Assembly: GCF_047948215.1 (NCBI RefSeq)
Contig: NC_134464.1
Coordinates: 37,457,520 to 37,521,519 of the forward strand
Length of the DNA: 64,000 bases
From: Lycorma delicatula
Lineage: Eukaryota > Arthropoda > Insecta > Hemiptera > Fulgoridae
Direction: 5' to 3'
Positions 34,699 to 47,859 of this stretch are shown here, piece after piece. A program made the position numbers and the translations under genes. Position 1 is the stretch's first letter, and each line of letters starts with the position of its first letter. Below the pieces are notes generated by a model. It saw nothing but the letters and a program-made list of their open reading frames with translations, did no database searches and was not told the origin of the DNA.

Positions 34699-35703
34699 AT
34701 GATTAAATTTCTACAGAACTCATGGTCAATAGTAAAACCAGTTCATTTAAATGAAATCATTAAATCATCAAGAAATTATCATCGTCTTGAAGAAATCGGT
34801 GAAATGGTATTAAATAGAGCTAACAGTAAATATTCATCAGGGCAGTGTTTTATAAATAAGTCATTTGCATATAGAGGAATAATTATATGTCCTTGGAGAG
34901 CTATAATATTTAACAAAAATGATAAAGATAAAAAACCTAAAACAGAATTATATTATCAGGTGTTAATTGATGAACGTGATTTACCGTATATAAAAATACA
35001 AACAGACTTTGATACAAATAAACTTAGCAAAACAAACCTAATGTTTTCATTGAACGGTTTAGATCATATATCTTACAATGACATTATACCTTATAAGTCA
35101 ACAAATTATTATCCAATTAAACATATACTATTTCATAAATTATTTCAAGTTTTAATAAGTCAAAAAAGTAATTATAAACTGATAAATATTGTACCGAAAT
35201 TAAAATTGTATGAATGGAGAAGAAAATATTCACCTTGGTTAAATACAACACAAGTACACAGATTTATGAAAGATAATATAAGAATTACAGCAATGTCATT
35301 TTACATGGGTAAAAAAATTTCATTACATTGGTGGTTATTAAATATTAAAATTGAAAATTTAAGTAATGATATTGTTATTTTACAAGGACAAGAATGGGAA
35401 GTTTATGATAAAGTTGATGATGACAATGAATTACGTATTGAAACAATTAAATTTAAAGGATTAAATTTAATGCGTCATGAAACGGTACTATCTCCAAAAT
35501 CACCAGTGATACAATATAATAATTATATTAATTTATTAAATCCATCTGGTCGAGTATGGAGCAATTATCAAATTAAAAGATTAAATGAATACACACCATT
35601 TTTATCTCCGACCGTTTTATTTGCACTTAATAGTGAAATCACAGACTATAATTTAAGTGAAAATATTAGTATTGACATTGAAATTGTTGATAAAAATCAA
35701 TAA
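34699..35703 (+). CDS. POLDIP2-like protein (HspQ/YccV-like and ApaG domains), single exon
   Basis: An uninterrupted 334-residue frame from ATG 34,699 to TAA 35,701. The open frame extends 27 bases further upstream, but only to a TTG, so the ATG is preferred. The protein matches polymerase delta-interacting protein 2: residues about 48-145 (GQCFINKSFAYRGIIICPW, YYQVLIDERDLPYI, HISYNDIIPY) form the HspQ/YccV-like domain. Residues about 190-315 (NIRITAMSFYMGKKISLHWW, IENLSNDIVILQGQEWEV, SGRVWSNYQIKR) form the ApaG/DUF525 beta-sandwich. In animals this protein is mainly mitochondrial and has been linked to DNA polymerases, PrimPol and ClpX-related proteolysis control; the arginine/lysine-containing N-terminus could be a presequence. 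The ApaG glycine pattern is weakly kept and the last ~30 residues diverge. Mammalian POLDIP2 is about 368 residues and multi-exonic, so this intronless copy suggests intron loss or a retrogene. Confidence 0.88.
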   Translation: MIKFLQNSWSIVKPVHLNEIIKSSRNYHRLEEIGEMVLNRANSKYSSGQCFINKSFAYRGIIICPWRAIIFNKNDKDKKPKTELYYQVLIDERDLPYIKIQTDFDTNKLSKTNLMFSLNGLDHISYNDIIPYKSTNYYPIKHILFHKLFQVLISQKSNYKLINIVPKLKLYEWRRKYSPWLNTTQVHRFMKDNIRITAMSFYMGKKISLHWWLLNIKIENLSNDIVILQGQEWEVYDKVDDDNELRIETIKFKGLNLMRHETVLSPKSPVIQYNNYINLLNPSGRVWSNYQIKRLNEYTPFLSPTVLFALNSEITDYNLSENISIDIEIVDKNQ

Positions 35704-35882
35704 CAAACAACAGAATTTTAGACTCAAAGTATTGATTATAATATTATATAATACTGCAAAAAAATTTTATGTAATTTTTTTTATATTGATTTCTTTTTGT
35801 TATTTACTTTATTTAATATTAACAATTACTGACACATTTAAAAATATAAACTTTTGTAACAACAAACTGAACCAAATTTTGT

Positions 35883-35888
35883 AATAAA
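35883..35888 (+). terminator. Candidate polyadenylation signal
   Basis: AATAAA lies 180 bases after the stop codon of the POLDIP2-like gene. The sequence is AT-rich, so chance occurrence is possible. Confidence 0.4.
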
Positions 35889-36001
35889 TGTTTTTAATTA
35901 TTTATTTCAAAACTTTTTTCCAGCATTAGCAGTTAATGCAGGCAGTTTTTTTTTTAATTAAGTGAACATGTATTTAGAATGCAGTTAAGAATTGTATCAA
36001 T

Positions 36002-36181
36002 TCAATTAGTGTTTTGCAATTTGTAGATGTTTTTATAAATTTCATAACATGTAATTATATAAATATGTGGTCCTTTTTTGTGTATACATAGGATACCAAG
36101 TTTATTGTCATATGTTTGTGGATTTATAATGTATCTATGAGATGGTTTTTTGAACATTGAATCTATATTATTCTGAACAAT
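36002..36181 (-). pseudogene. GIY-YIG endonuclease tail-like fragment (Penelope-type)
   Basis: The minus-strand frame reads SMFKKPSHRYIINPQTYDN, then LGILCIHKKGPH and CYEIYKNIYKLQ. The order H-x-x-x-N, LxILxIxxKGP and ExYEIYK resembles the C-terminal GIY-YIG-linked region of Penelope-like or similar reverse-transcriptase proteins. The fragment is short and lies alone. Confidence 0.35.
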
Positions 36182-39100
36182 TTTCACTTGAAAAATATCT
36201 ATGACATATAAATGAATTAAATTATATTTTAGAAATTTTTATTTTCACATTAAAATTGCAACTGTTACAAATTATAAAAGGAAATCGCACTGTAGAAATA
36301 ACACCAAATATTTTCTCCATTTGCACTCCAAATGGAGTGTTTGCCTCCATTTGCAAGAATTTATCTGTAATAATTTATGTTCAGAACATAAAAATCATGT
36401 TCAATCATTAAAATCAATTGTGGTCTCATACTACATGCAGAGAATTTTTTTATTAGCCTAACAAATGACATAATCTTATACTTTCAGTATTACAATACTG
36501 CTCAGATTAAAGCCAAATTTTAAATAACTCAGAAAATATCATTGTTATCTGAATCAACATTACTAGTCTGCATACATAAACTGATTTTTGAACAAATTTT
36601 TGATTAATACATAAATTTGTATAAATGAAGGACTGCAATTCATTTTTATTAGACAGAATTACAACCAGTTTGTTTCATGATTACAAACAATACAATATAA
36701 TATTGCCACTTAGAATATGGGGTGAAATTCTATGTGGCTATACTGTTTCCAAATCTCAGTCCTATTTGAGCTAGGTATGTATGTAAATGTATGGAAACAA
36801 TTACAAAGTGCAACTATTAATTAGCATAAGTGTATGTTCATTCTTCAATAAAAAAAAGTAAAAGTCATTTGAGAAGGAAAAATAAAAAAACCGATAATGT
36901 GGAAGCAGTACATAATGAATAAAATACTATGTTGACCATGTAATGGAAAAATGTTATTTGTGGCCATGTAAACTATAGATTCAGTTGTTTTCTATCAATG
37001 TCCTAAAATGGTATTCATCAGTAACTTACAAAAAAGTATTATTTTTAAAAGTCAATCTTCATAGATGTAAATTTATTTAAAAATGGATAGTTTTAGAAGA
37101 TGAAGTTTTAGAAAAAATAGATAGTTTTATGGATAGATGTAAATCTTAACATCAAACTTGTGGATGATTCACTGATGTGGCAGTTAAAATTAATTACATT
37201 GTAGTTTTAAGAATGTGTACTATTCTGTTAACAACATAATGAAAACAAATTTATGTGGTACATTATAATATTGGCTGCCTTGAACATTTTATCGTAAGTT
37301 GAAGAACTGTGTAATAAATAAAATAATGTATAATTATATGCTTTAAGATGTTAAGTAAACTGTATCCTTTTACTGACACCTTGTTTAATTAACATTAATG
37401 CAAGCAATCAAGTTGGGTTCAACTAGGATGAATGTGGTAAAAAGATCTGGTTTTTACTTCGACTTTGTTTTACATTTACGTTAACTGGTTAAAATAACTT
37501 GTTATTTCAACAATAAAATAAAAATTTGTTATTTTTGAGATGGACAGAACCGAATTTGAAATTAATGGTATTTTTTAACTTAAACGTTTTAAATGAAATC
37601 TGTTTTGTTATTTTTAAAATATTTGATATGTTTATGCACAGCTATATTTTTAATTTGAGTATGATTTTTTTTGTGATAATAACAGTCAATTTTAACGAGA
37701 ATAATCTTCTGCGATCAGATTTTTATATCATAATGTTAAGTCAAAGCTTGCTGGTACAAGTACCGGCGAAACTTAAAAGGACACCGTGGAAGATAACACA
37801 GCGGATGACGTATTTATAATCAATGATGACAGTTATTACGTTTGGCAGTACTTTCAAATCCTGATTGTTATGTTAATCTCTACTGTGAAAAATTAATCAT
37901 CAATTCCATACTGTTACAATAAAAATTATGAAAGTTTGTTTAATTAAAGAAATGAAAATTTAAAACAAATTTAGGGTACGAATAATGCAGGGCCAAAACC
38001 TATTTTTTAAACTCATCTATTGACGTTTTTGAATGTTGGCAACACTGGATTAGCTTTAACGTTAATAAATTTGTGTTTCGTGCATACAATAACGGTAGTA
38101 TTTTAATTGTGTGATTGTGGCTGAGCATTTTTAATTATTATTGAACTTCCAGTTTTTAACTTATTTATATTTTTACTAAATGTAATTGTGCTACGTCGTC
38201 TTATTTCTTCAGTGTTATTTAATTAGGTAATGTAGTTAGGTATTTTGTTTCGTCTGTTCTAAGTAAATAGATATATTAGTTCTTACCAAAACTGCGGATA
38301 CGATGGTTGGGTTTTAATTTAAATTAAATCTCACTGATTTACTATAATTTTACGAAGATTATTCGTGTTGTTGTGTACAAAGGATGTTGGTTAAAATGGC
38401 GAAAAGTAGGTTATATTTTCTGTATAAAATGTCTGATGATATTGATTTAATTAGCTTCATTTAATTTACTTTGCTTATCTAAGAATTATTACCCTTTTTA
38501 TAACCTATTTACTAGCTTTGATATCAAATAATTCTATGAAAGAAACATTCGTGTGTGTTAATACAATATTACGGAGAAAGATATTTTAATTTCTGTGATT
38601 ACTTCTGCTGTTAGTTATTATTTATTTAAGGAAAATTAAGTAATTTATCTGCTTTATTAAAAATTACGATTTCGATTATTTATTTTAACATAACGTTACG
38701 TACCTAAACAAGCTATTTATCCAGCAAGGTGCATACAATATATTATATTTGTTCTTGCTATTTAAAAAGTCATATTTGAAACTCTTTCCAAAATTTGTTT
38801 ATTGTATTGTATGCTTACTTTATTTATAGTTATAATAGTCATTTTTATTTTTATGGTGCTAAAAAATGTGGGCCATTATAATTTTTTGAACATTATTTCT
38901 GGTATAATATTACACCCAATAACTGTTTTTATATTCAAGTTTGAGCAAAATTAGAAGTCATTTTATCAAAGTAGACCAGTTTATTCATGTAATTTGTGTA
39001 AAATACACTTATTTAATATATAATTCTATATTTAAGTAAAGGAAGTTTATACTTTAATTGAGTACAGGCTATCACTATACCATTCGTAGCTGTATTCTTG

Positions 39101-42100
39101 TGTAATATAAAATTTAAAATTAAAATGTAAAAAAAAATTATGTAAAAAATGATTTATTTTATTGGAAATAATTCATAGTGTGGGATCCATTTTTAAAGAA
39201 CAACTGAGTATCAAATCAAAATAAAATTGTTCATGGTGACATACCTTACATATGCATTCAAAACTAACATTTTCTTCATTATATACAGAATAAAACCTAA
39301 CAATATTTTACAATGCTTGGGTTCATATGTATTGTGTTTTTGTTGCCCAATATAATTAAAAAATTGTTTACAGTTTTTTTTTATACTTCAGTTAGGTTTA
39401 ATTGTTTCAGTGGAATCTTTTAAGAGATTTAGTCATTGTGTTGTCAGAACAGCTTTTAAATAATAAATAAAACTTAATGAACTGTACACTTGTTTGATAT
39501 ATGCCTATATTGTTTTTTTTTTTTTTTGTATAATTTATATTTAAAATTCTTTTATGTAGTATGAGTGATTTTTGTAGTATGAGTCTGTAGTTATAGTTGT
39601 GCATTATAAATTAACATTTTTAAATCTTTTAAATAGTTTATTAGTTAACTGAAATATACTGATAAAAATTAATCCTAAGCAAATTTTTTATTTAACAGTT
39701 GATTTCTGAAATTTATAAACAATTATAAGAATTGTTTATAACATATAATGTTAAGCAAAGTGTGGTTAATTTTGATCAGTTAGATAGTTTTTTCTAACAT
39801 GGTCATTACTGGAGCTAGTTAATTTGAAATTGTCTAATAAAAACAGATTTAAAATTTTAGTCTTGTTCATATTTTCTTTATTGTATGTATTTGCCATGTT
39901 GGATGTTGAATGAAAGTGTTTCTACATTGGAATACCTTGTTTATTAACAAATTAAATAAATATTACCAAATTCACTGCTAACATTTCTGATTCTGTAAAA
40001 AAAAATGTATGACACCTTCAAAAAAATATCCAAAAATATCATAACAATATAAAATTTACAGAAATAATAAATTTCATAAAAACAACATAAATAAAAAAAA
40101 AACAACATAGATAAAATGCAATTATTTGACTACCGAGCTAGCTCATATTTGAAATCTGATCACTAGCGTTACGTAAATTGTATTATTGCGTGAAAGTAAA
40201 TTTTTAAAGACTTTTTTAATGGCCTATTCTACAGCTACAAGAGAAGAAACACTTTTTTTAAGTATTTTTTCAAACATTTTTATGGTCTCTATCTTTGACG
40301 ATTGAGGATGTTTTTGTTAATGTTCATTTTTTGCATAAATAAGGTATTTACTGTTTAGGAATTTCCTCTGCCAGTAATAATGATTAGATATTTTTATAAA
40401 GCCCATGTAATTACTAATGGGTCATATGCTGTCTTAACTAAATGCAGTTTTTAAATTGGGTTGATTTAATCATGTAAAATGGAGATTATTTGCCTCTTAT
40501 TATATAATTATGAAGCTGGTCATTGCTCTCTCTAACATATAAAAATTATATTTCCTGATCATTCATAAAATTATAAAAGCATTGCCAGTTGATAAAAAGA
40601 TTCCTTTTGTCAATTATTTTTAGGTAATTTTTTTTTAATGTTATATAATCTTGCAACTCTTTTAGTTGTTTTTTTAACCATTGTGTACTCTTATGTCCAC
40701 ATAAATTGTAGCCCTTACTAACCTAGAAATATTATACCTAAGACATATAAAAATATGTAAATCATACTTTTATGTTATAATATTAATTCTTTTATAATAT
40801 TTTTGAAAGTAAATGTTAGATCAAAAAAATCTACTTAAAGTTTTTGTAATTAATTAAATGGGAAAAGGGAAGGAAGCATTATGGCAATTTATCAATGATT
40901 TTTTCCTAAATATTTTTATGGGGGCCATAATCCTGATGGTTGATTGTGATGCAATATGAAGTCATTCTCAAAATGGTATTACTGCATGTTAGAATGGTGT
41001 TATTCAAAATGGTGTCTTTCATTCAAAAGGTACCAGGTTCACTTGCTGATCAGATGTTAGGCTTACCTCATGTTAGGCTTGCTAATGAAAGTGAGGAATG
41101 AAGTGGTTTATTGTTTCCTTTAAGGAATTTATCTCTTTATTTATAGATTTGTTTATTTCTAGTTAGGTAGAGATACAGATTTGCCCAATAGTTTTCCCTC
41201 CTATTTTCTACATTCTTCAATGTAAAATTGAAAACAATCTAACAAAATATTTTGTTGCAACATTTTATAAGAGTTAGAACATTTTGATTTACCTAAAGTT
41301 TTTTTTTTTTATTTTCATAGTCTTATTATAATTTTTACACCTGATCTTTTAACAGAATTGACAATCACCATTTTTTTTTTAATCCTTATACTATTCAAAT
41401 TTTTATGCCAGTTAGTTCAATTTTGCTTTTATGTCTGTAAATGTGTGATGAATCCATAAATCATTATCCAAACTTTCAATTATTAGTTCAGTGTAAACTA
41501 ATTTCAATTATTTAGAATAAAGTAAATTTTTTTCATAAAAAAAAAATAACATATTAATAAATAAATAAAAAAATGTTTGCTTTGTAAACTGTCAAATGTT
41601 AAATAATTTTTTTTCTAATAACTAGTAATATGAGTAATGTTTAAATTTGATTAAAGTATTCCTAATTTATAATGTATTTAGAGGAATCGGGTGTTTAGAT
41701 AAGATAATTAATGATAATTTATAACATTAATTGATGATTACATTCTAGATTTGCTTGCCAAATCATGAAAACCTAGGTGCATATATATTTATAAATTTAA
41801 AAATTTTATCCCTTTATTATTAAAAAGTGATTAAAGTTACTTAGTTATCATTAAATGTGGAGTATAAGTTTAATTATATAATTAGTTATTATATATTTTG
41901 TTAAAGTCTTTTTTTGTGCTTATTATTGTTCGGTTGTAAAATAAAATTATTACAAGTAAATCTGACGAAGTGTATTTTGAATGTGTGAAAATAAACATAG
42001 CTGATAACAAAAAGCAAGGGAACTTTGAATTTATTAACTATAGATTATATAAAATTGTAATTTAAACGACTTTGTGATGATATTTTCTAAATGTGTTTGT

Positions 42101-42282
42101 CTAAGTAAGTTTTATTTTTTTATTGAATGCAATAAACTATGATAATTCATATATATTTTAAATAAACATAACAAATTAATAAAACTTATGAAAAATGTAC
42201 AGAATGTTGTAAAATTAAAAATCCGTATGAAAAGTTAAAGAAATAATCCTTCTTCAATGTTTATTTAAAAATAGTGTTTTTT
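36182..42282. other. AT-rich intergenic spacer
   Basis: No coding region, SINE or DNA-transposon boundary was recognised in this 6 kb. Short frames such as 37,526-37,819 lack features. Around 38,384-38,406 two in-frame ATGs (GGATGTTGG and AAAATGGCG) precede a good donor AAAA/GTAGGT, which could be a first exon, but no partner acceptor in the right phase was found. Confidence 0.45.
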
Positions 42283-42478
42283 TTCTCTTTAGTCTATGAA
42301 ACCTTCGTAAGGTATCACTTTAGAGAATGATTGAGGATGATATGTATGAATCTAAATAAAGTATAGTCTTGTATAGCCTCAGGTTAACCACTCCTGAGAT
42401 GTGTGGTTAATTGAAACCCAACCACCAAAGAACACGAGTATCCACGATCTAGTATTCAATTCTGTATAAGAGTAGTCT
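42283..42478 (-). mobile_element. SINE-1 copy, 5'-truncated
   Basis: The minus-strand tail and body ('ctcctgagatgtgtggttaa', 'cccaaccaccaaagaacacg', 'atccacgatctagtattcaa') are present, and the tRNA-like head is lost after 'gtataagagtag'. Confidence 0.75.
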
Positions 42479-43479
42479 GTGCAAAATTGAAATCTACAAA
42501 ACTACTAACCTACCTAACCTGCTAACTCTTAATTTGACTCCAAAAAGGCAAAATTTAAAAAATAGAATTTTAGTATGATGTTAGTTTTTAGTATTTTTTT
42601 TTTAAACAATGCCTGCATGAAAAAAATTGTAATGAACAAGATGAGAAGCTGGTTTGATAAAAAAAAATCAATGCAGAGAAACAGAAATGAGATAATTACT
42701 AAAGTGAACTAAGGCTGTGGAATGTAGTGGAGAAACGTATTTTCCCCTTATGTTTTCCAAATAATTTTCTTTAATTTTTATTGCAAAACAATTTAAGTAT
42801 CATAAGACATCAATATATTTCATTGTACTGCATAACTGTAGTGATGTAGGCGACTAGCATGTCAGATGATGCTTCCAAAAATGATAAGCTATCATCAAGA
42901 TTGAAGCACGCTACTAAGTAGGGAACGTGAACAGTGAGGTGATTTTCCATTTCCTTAAACATTTTTAACTATTTGTTATCTGTGTAAGGTAAAACAATAA
43001 TAATTTTTTATTACTCTTTTTATGATATACAAAATATTTATATATTTATAATATTATATGTATAGTTTTTATATTTAATAATTTTTTATATTTAATTTCT
43101 AATCTTTTTTTTCTGTGTATCTTAATTTCCATTGTGAAGTAACGTGCATGTGCCGTACAATAAATAAATAAAACAATTATCCAAATAAATCAGATCAAGG
43201 CTATTTTGAACGTATAAAAATAAATAGTAATTAAAAAAAAAAAAATAGTGATGTTGAATAGACTAACCTAGACTATATAAAATGACAAATTAAATTAATG
43301 TGTAACAAAATTTTTTTTAAATGTGCTTATCTAAGTCTATTTTATTTATTTATTTTTTTTGTTTTTAGTTAAGACTTTTACTGTATGTTAAAAGGTTAAC
43401 AAAAAATTTTTAAGTAGTTAAATTTGGCATATTCAGCCCTTTCTTTCCGATGTACATACATTTTTTAACATTGTTTTAT
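42479..43479. other. AT-rich spacer, no gene recognised
   Basis: No supported feature. Confidence 0.5.
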
Positions 43480-43920
43480 TTTTCAGCATTAAAAACAAAA
43501 ATGTTACACTTTCTGAATTTTATGAACACCAAGTTTTTAGAAATATTTATAAAATCAGTTCTTAGAAACCAAGGAGACTGCTGTTTTGTTATATCAGCTA
43601 CGATGCCATCATCCTTTTATCTATCTTCTTCTGTTCAGAATTGATATCAAGGAAAGAACAAGAAAAAATCAGCTGGTGCCAAATCAAGAAAGTATGGTGA
43701 ATGCTCCAGAGAGATGTTATACTGTGTCATAGAAGATACTGTTCTAATATCATGGATGATGACCATTTTTGAAACAGTATGTTGACAAGATGATTTGTAT
43801 TTAGATCATGGTGACATTGTGAAAAGTTAACACGAATGCTCAATAATGTAAAATAAATCCATGAAAGGTTTGTGCTTGCTAAAAAACATTACCAGAAACA
43901 GTAACTTGATCCTCACATTT
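43480..43920 (-). pseudogene. Mariner transposase fossil (C-terminal half)
   Basis: On the minus strand the frame near 43,665-43,730 reads QYNISLEHSPYFLDLAPADF followed by FLFF. It aligns with the mariner block in which L-E-H-x-P-Y-S-P-D-L-A-P precedes D-F/Y-F-L-F and supplies the third catalytic Asp. Downstream pieces keep the spacing of the C-terminal helices, but several stops and frame changes intervene. Upstream, no D-N-A-x-x-H block is clearly preserved. The plus-strand frame across it is a shadow. Confidence 0.6.
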
Positions 43921-44164
43921 ATGCTTGTGCTACTCATAAGTTTTTGTCATTGCTATTTAAGCTTATACTTTTTTAAGCTACTTTTAACATCTTTTATGGG
44001 GAGTAGTTGAAATATACTAGAACGGTATTTTTAACTGTGTATAGATCTCGTCTAGATTACATAAACACACAGCTGTTCATGTTGCTAGAAAGGATAGAAA
44101 GAATGTAACACAGGCCATATGGCTATATGAAAACTACAACTTATCAAACTATAATATGCCTTGT

Positions 44165-44217
44165 ATAAATTAAATTTCCACTTACCAACAATGTTAATAA
44201 GTGGAAATTTAATTGTA
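44165..44217. repeat. Perfect 16-bp hairpin
   Basis: ATTAAATTTCCACTTA (44,169-44,184) and its exact complement (44,198-44,213) flank a 13-base loop; partial pairing extends outward. The role is unknown, and it may be the core of a small foldback repeat. Confidence 0.8.
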
Positions 44218-44654
44218 TAAATACCAGTGGTGCTAAATGCTTAATAAATTAATTATAATCTGCTGTCACAATTATTACTATTTCCAAAAGGTGTTCGTAC
44301 AAGTAAACTTTTGAAGCTACTTCATTCATCTGCTAAATTAGAAAATAAATTTTTTTAATTGTTGGCATTTATTATGTAATTTTATTAACCATTTCATTTT
44401 TTAAATTCAATCTCTTCATTTCGGTCTTATCCTTATTTTAAAATATTGTTGTTTGTTTATTGAAGAGTTCAGCCATGTTATTGCACCTGATAGAATCGGA
44501 TGTTATATTTCTATCAAATATTAACTTCCCAGGTCATGGGCGTCATCTAGTTTGACTGGTTGTATTACAGATGTGGGTTAAATGTTTTCTTTTTTATTAG
44601 TAATTACAGTGTTGATGCATTGGTCTTTTTAATTATATTTTTTTTTTATACAGA

Positions 44655-44865
44655 ATGGAAACAAAAAAATTGGCACCAAGAATGAAAGCTATACCTCTGC
44701 CAAAGAAAAAAAGGAAAAGTATTGTAAACAGTAGTAATCTACGCAGAAAGTATCAGAGTAAAGTTTTAAAGAGAAATAATAATACTTATAAAAATTTTAA
44801 AATTATAATTTCTTTCCAAAGAAGGAGAATAAGTCATATGAAAAAACGCTATTCTCTTAAATTGG
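44655..44865 (+). CDS. Shugoshin-like coiled-coil protein, first recognised coding exon
   Basis: The exon follows a T-rich acceptor ending TATACAG at 44,653, starts ATG at 44,655 and ends before donor GTATGT at 44,866, leaving phase 1. It encodes about 70 very basic residues (METKKLAPRMKAIPLPKKKR, then SSNLRRKYQSKVLKRN). An upstream untranslated or short coding exon must exist, since the ATG sits one base after an acceptor. Shugoshins protect centromeric cohesin by recruiting PP2A through an N-terminal coiled coil. The basic start is compatible with this but not diagnostic; the identification rests on the next exons. The intron that follows (4.7 kb) contains a BEL/Pao retrotransposon. Confidence 0.55.
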
Positions 44866-45089
44866 GTATGTTCATTTCAGTTGGTGTATTACTTTGTTTA
44901 TTTTAAAATACATATTTAAGTTATCCTATATTAAATTTTATTTAAAAGCTCTTCAACAGAAAAATTTGTTTTTTGAAAGAAAAATTTTAATCTTTTTTTA
45001 AAAATAAATTGATTGGAAAGTCTTTTAGATCAAGAGATAATAATTAAAATTAGAAACAAATGCAATAGGTCCTTTTTCATTGGCCTAAA

Positions 45090-45300
45090 TATTACTTTTA
45101 AATTAAGAACATATTACTTAGTTTTAATCTGTATCCTTTAAATTAACGTAAACCTTAATGAACATTAAGCTAAATTATACGTGTAATGTGTTTAAAATTA
45201 AATTTTAGTACTACATTAATAACTAAAGTAGTAAAATAAATCATTAATTAATTAAATGAATATTCCTACATTTATTTGATAATCCAACACCTCTATGGCG
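45090..45300 (+). repeat. 5' LTR of the BEL/Pao element
   Basis: It aligns along its length with 48,929-49,138, with small indels. The sequence just after it ('gatggcctcttaatacac') should hold the primer-binding site, but no tRNA match could be assigned. Confidence 0.6.
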
Positions 45301-46269
45301 TGATGGCCTCTTAATACACTAAGAGGCAAGATTCTTAAGTGAACTTTAGTCTTCTGGGCTGGATTATAACGATATAGGAAATATTCAACATAATCATTCA
45401 TGAATTTGTATCAGTTTGACTGCTTCTTAGTAGTCATAACGTAACATCTTTATTCTATCTATATGTAACTATAAACTAATCTTCAAACTTTCGTTTATTA
45501 TGCCAGACTTAGTAAAGTAACTATTAAACTATTATTATAAGCATGACTACCGAATCAGGAAATATACATTTCCACTTATTGAAATAAAGAGAAACGACAG
45601 TAATAATTTCATCTGTAACTAGAATAAAAATGTTTGTCATATGACACAACTTAAACTTATAGTGAATAATCTTCTAATATCAGTTATTAAGAATTTGTTT
45701 TGCCAGTCTTACGTTAGAGTCTCATTTTGAAAACTATAATTTTAATATACATTGTGCTGTAATACAAAACCTGACTACCATCTGAATTCTTTAACGTTAC
45801 TTATTTCAAACTGCCCAAAAATTCATTTCTAGCCCATCCAAGTTTTTCAACATTCCATCCGAAATTATTTTAATTAGTATCCAATTCTATCTTGATCTCA
45901 TAAAATCAAATAAATTCATACGCAGTTATCAATATTCGATAATCAAAGAAACAAGATTATGTTATATACAAGCTGGAAACTTGCTTGTTAACTATCAGTT
46001 CAACAAGCTAACTTCAATATTCTACGCTTCAAGACACGATTCTGCTTGCTCATCTCATTGAAAGGTTCTGGGTTGTTGAAGAGTGTAGTGTGCCTTATAA
46101 GTTACATGAAAATCACATTTGTGAATTTCATTTTTTTTAAAATACTTGTTGAAATGATCGTGGAAGGTTCAGTGTTACATTCTCACATAAACCTGAGACA
46201 AACTAGGTGTTTCTCTAAATATTGTGAATAAAAATTTTTAAATGTAGAAAACAAGCTGAATGAAGACCC

Positions 46270-47700
46270 TTCTGATATTTCAAAGAAGTTACACTGATTT
46301 CATAAAACTTGGTCATATGTCTGTACTTAACTTACATAATTGATTAATTAAAGAACCAAATGTATTTTACTTAAGGATTTAAGCTTAACAATCATTATCG
46401 AGTTCCGAGTTGTTTTTGATGGTTGTAAATCTTCAAACAACTCATCTCTTGGTGATACATTACATGTTGATCCTATTATTCAGCAAAATCTCTTTTTTAA
46501 AATCCTTAAATTCAGGTTCCATAGTTATGTTATTACATCTGACGTAAAGAAATGTGTAGACAAATTTTAGTTACGCCAGAAGACAGTAAACTACTAAAGA
46601 TCGTATGGCAAGAGTCTGCCGACAAAGAATTAAAACACTATGCGTTGTAAACTGTGACTTATCTTTCCTAGCTACTAGATGTCTTATGTGATAGTTGCAA
46701 ATTAACAAAGATCAGTTTTCTTCGACTTGTAAAACTATATTAATGACTTGTATGTCTACAACCTTATAACGGGATGTGACAACTTAAACATATTAAAGGG
46801 ATTAAAGTCAGAAATAACCTATTTGTTAAATCATTGTGGATTTTCATTACACAGGTTGTACACCAATGTTCCAAATATAATTCTGTTAAAAATGATAACT
46901 GTAATATTTTGTTAAATAAAGATGAAAACATTCACACATTAGGTATATTATAGAATAATGGCTAAGAAACATGGACATCCCAGTTTAATAATGCATTAAC
47001 TAAGAGAAATGTTTTATATATTATTGCTGGTATTTATGATTTGAGTTTGGTTGGACGGATATTATTCTTAAACACTTCATGCAACAATTGTGGGAAATTA
47101 TAAGTCAATTTAACATATAATTTTTTGATATATTACCTGATTACTTATCATAATGGAGAGATCTATTTACTCACTTAAGTTCAATTAACAACATTACTAT
47201 TTATGGATCAGTTAAAAAATAATTCTGTAAAATCTTTCTAATTCATGGATTTGCAGATGTACCGCTGAAAGGTTATCCAATTTTTATGCGTCAGAATCTT
47301 TTTTATAATGGAAAGATTTTTTCCAACCTACTTTGTTCCAAGTCTAGGGTTTCACCACTCAAACAGATTTCTCTGCCAAGACTTGAATTATATTCTTATT
47401 CACTACTAATGCGTTTGATTAAACAAGTACTTAATTTTTAAAAAATCCCATCAATGAAATTCATTTATATTCCTATTCCGTGATTGGACCTTGCATTCTT
47501 GGTGATTCATCAAGGTGGAAAATATTTATTTCTAATTGAGTTTCGGAAATTCAACAGTTTAATTCTAATGCCAAATGGTGTCACATTAGTTCATCTGAAA
47601 ATCCTGTTGACATCTTGTCGTAAGGTTGTTTCCCTGAAAGGTTTCAAAAATTTAATTTATGGTGTTATTGTTGGTTCTCTTTGATTGTTACAAGATTCAG
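46270..47700 (+). pseudogene. BEL/Pao pol relic (reverse transcriptase to RNase H)
   Basis: Pieces in correct order and orientation: YTDFIKLGHMSVL (about 46,290), EFRVVFDGCKSSNNSSLGDT (about 46,400), QILVTPEDSKLLKIVWQES (46,561), then DLYVYNLITGCDNLN, where the YVDD catalytic box is replaced by YVYN (about 46,746). KSRVSPLKQISLPRLEL follows (47,339) and ENPVDILS (about 47,600). These correspond to blocks I know from BEL/Pao polyproteins. Many stops and frame changes make it non-functional. It is described here only as a fossil. Confidence 0.7.
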
Positions 47701-47859
47701 ACCGTGGGAAAATAATAATTTTTTTTCTTATGACTACTTTTTCATCTCAGTGTGATATTGAAGAGTACAAAGTAATTCAAATCTTGTTTACTACTACTAC
47801 ATTACTTAAAGATATTACTGACGATTTTTTTTTAACCGTCTAGTTTGTATTTGTTAGCA

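Noticed and set aside
38384..38406. Possible first coding exon (ATGTTGG / AAAATGGCG before AAAA/GTAGGT) for the shugoshin-like gene
   Set aside because: The donor is good, but the phase does not match the acceptor at 44,653, and joining them gives a stop after a few codons. It could only serve as an untranslated leader or belong to another gene.
43450..43644. Plus-strand frame of 64 codons
   Set aside because: It is the shadow of the mariner fossil, which reads on the minus strand.
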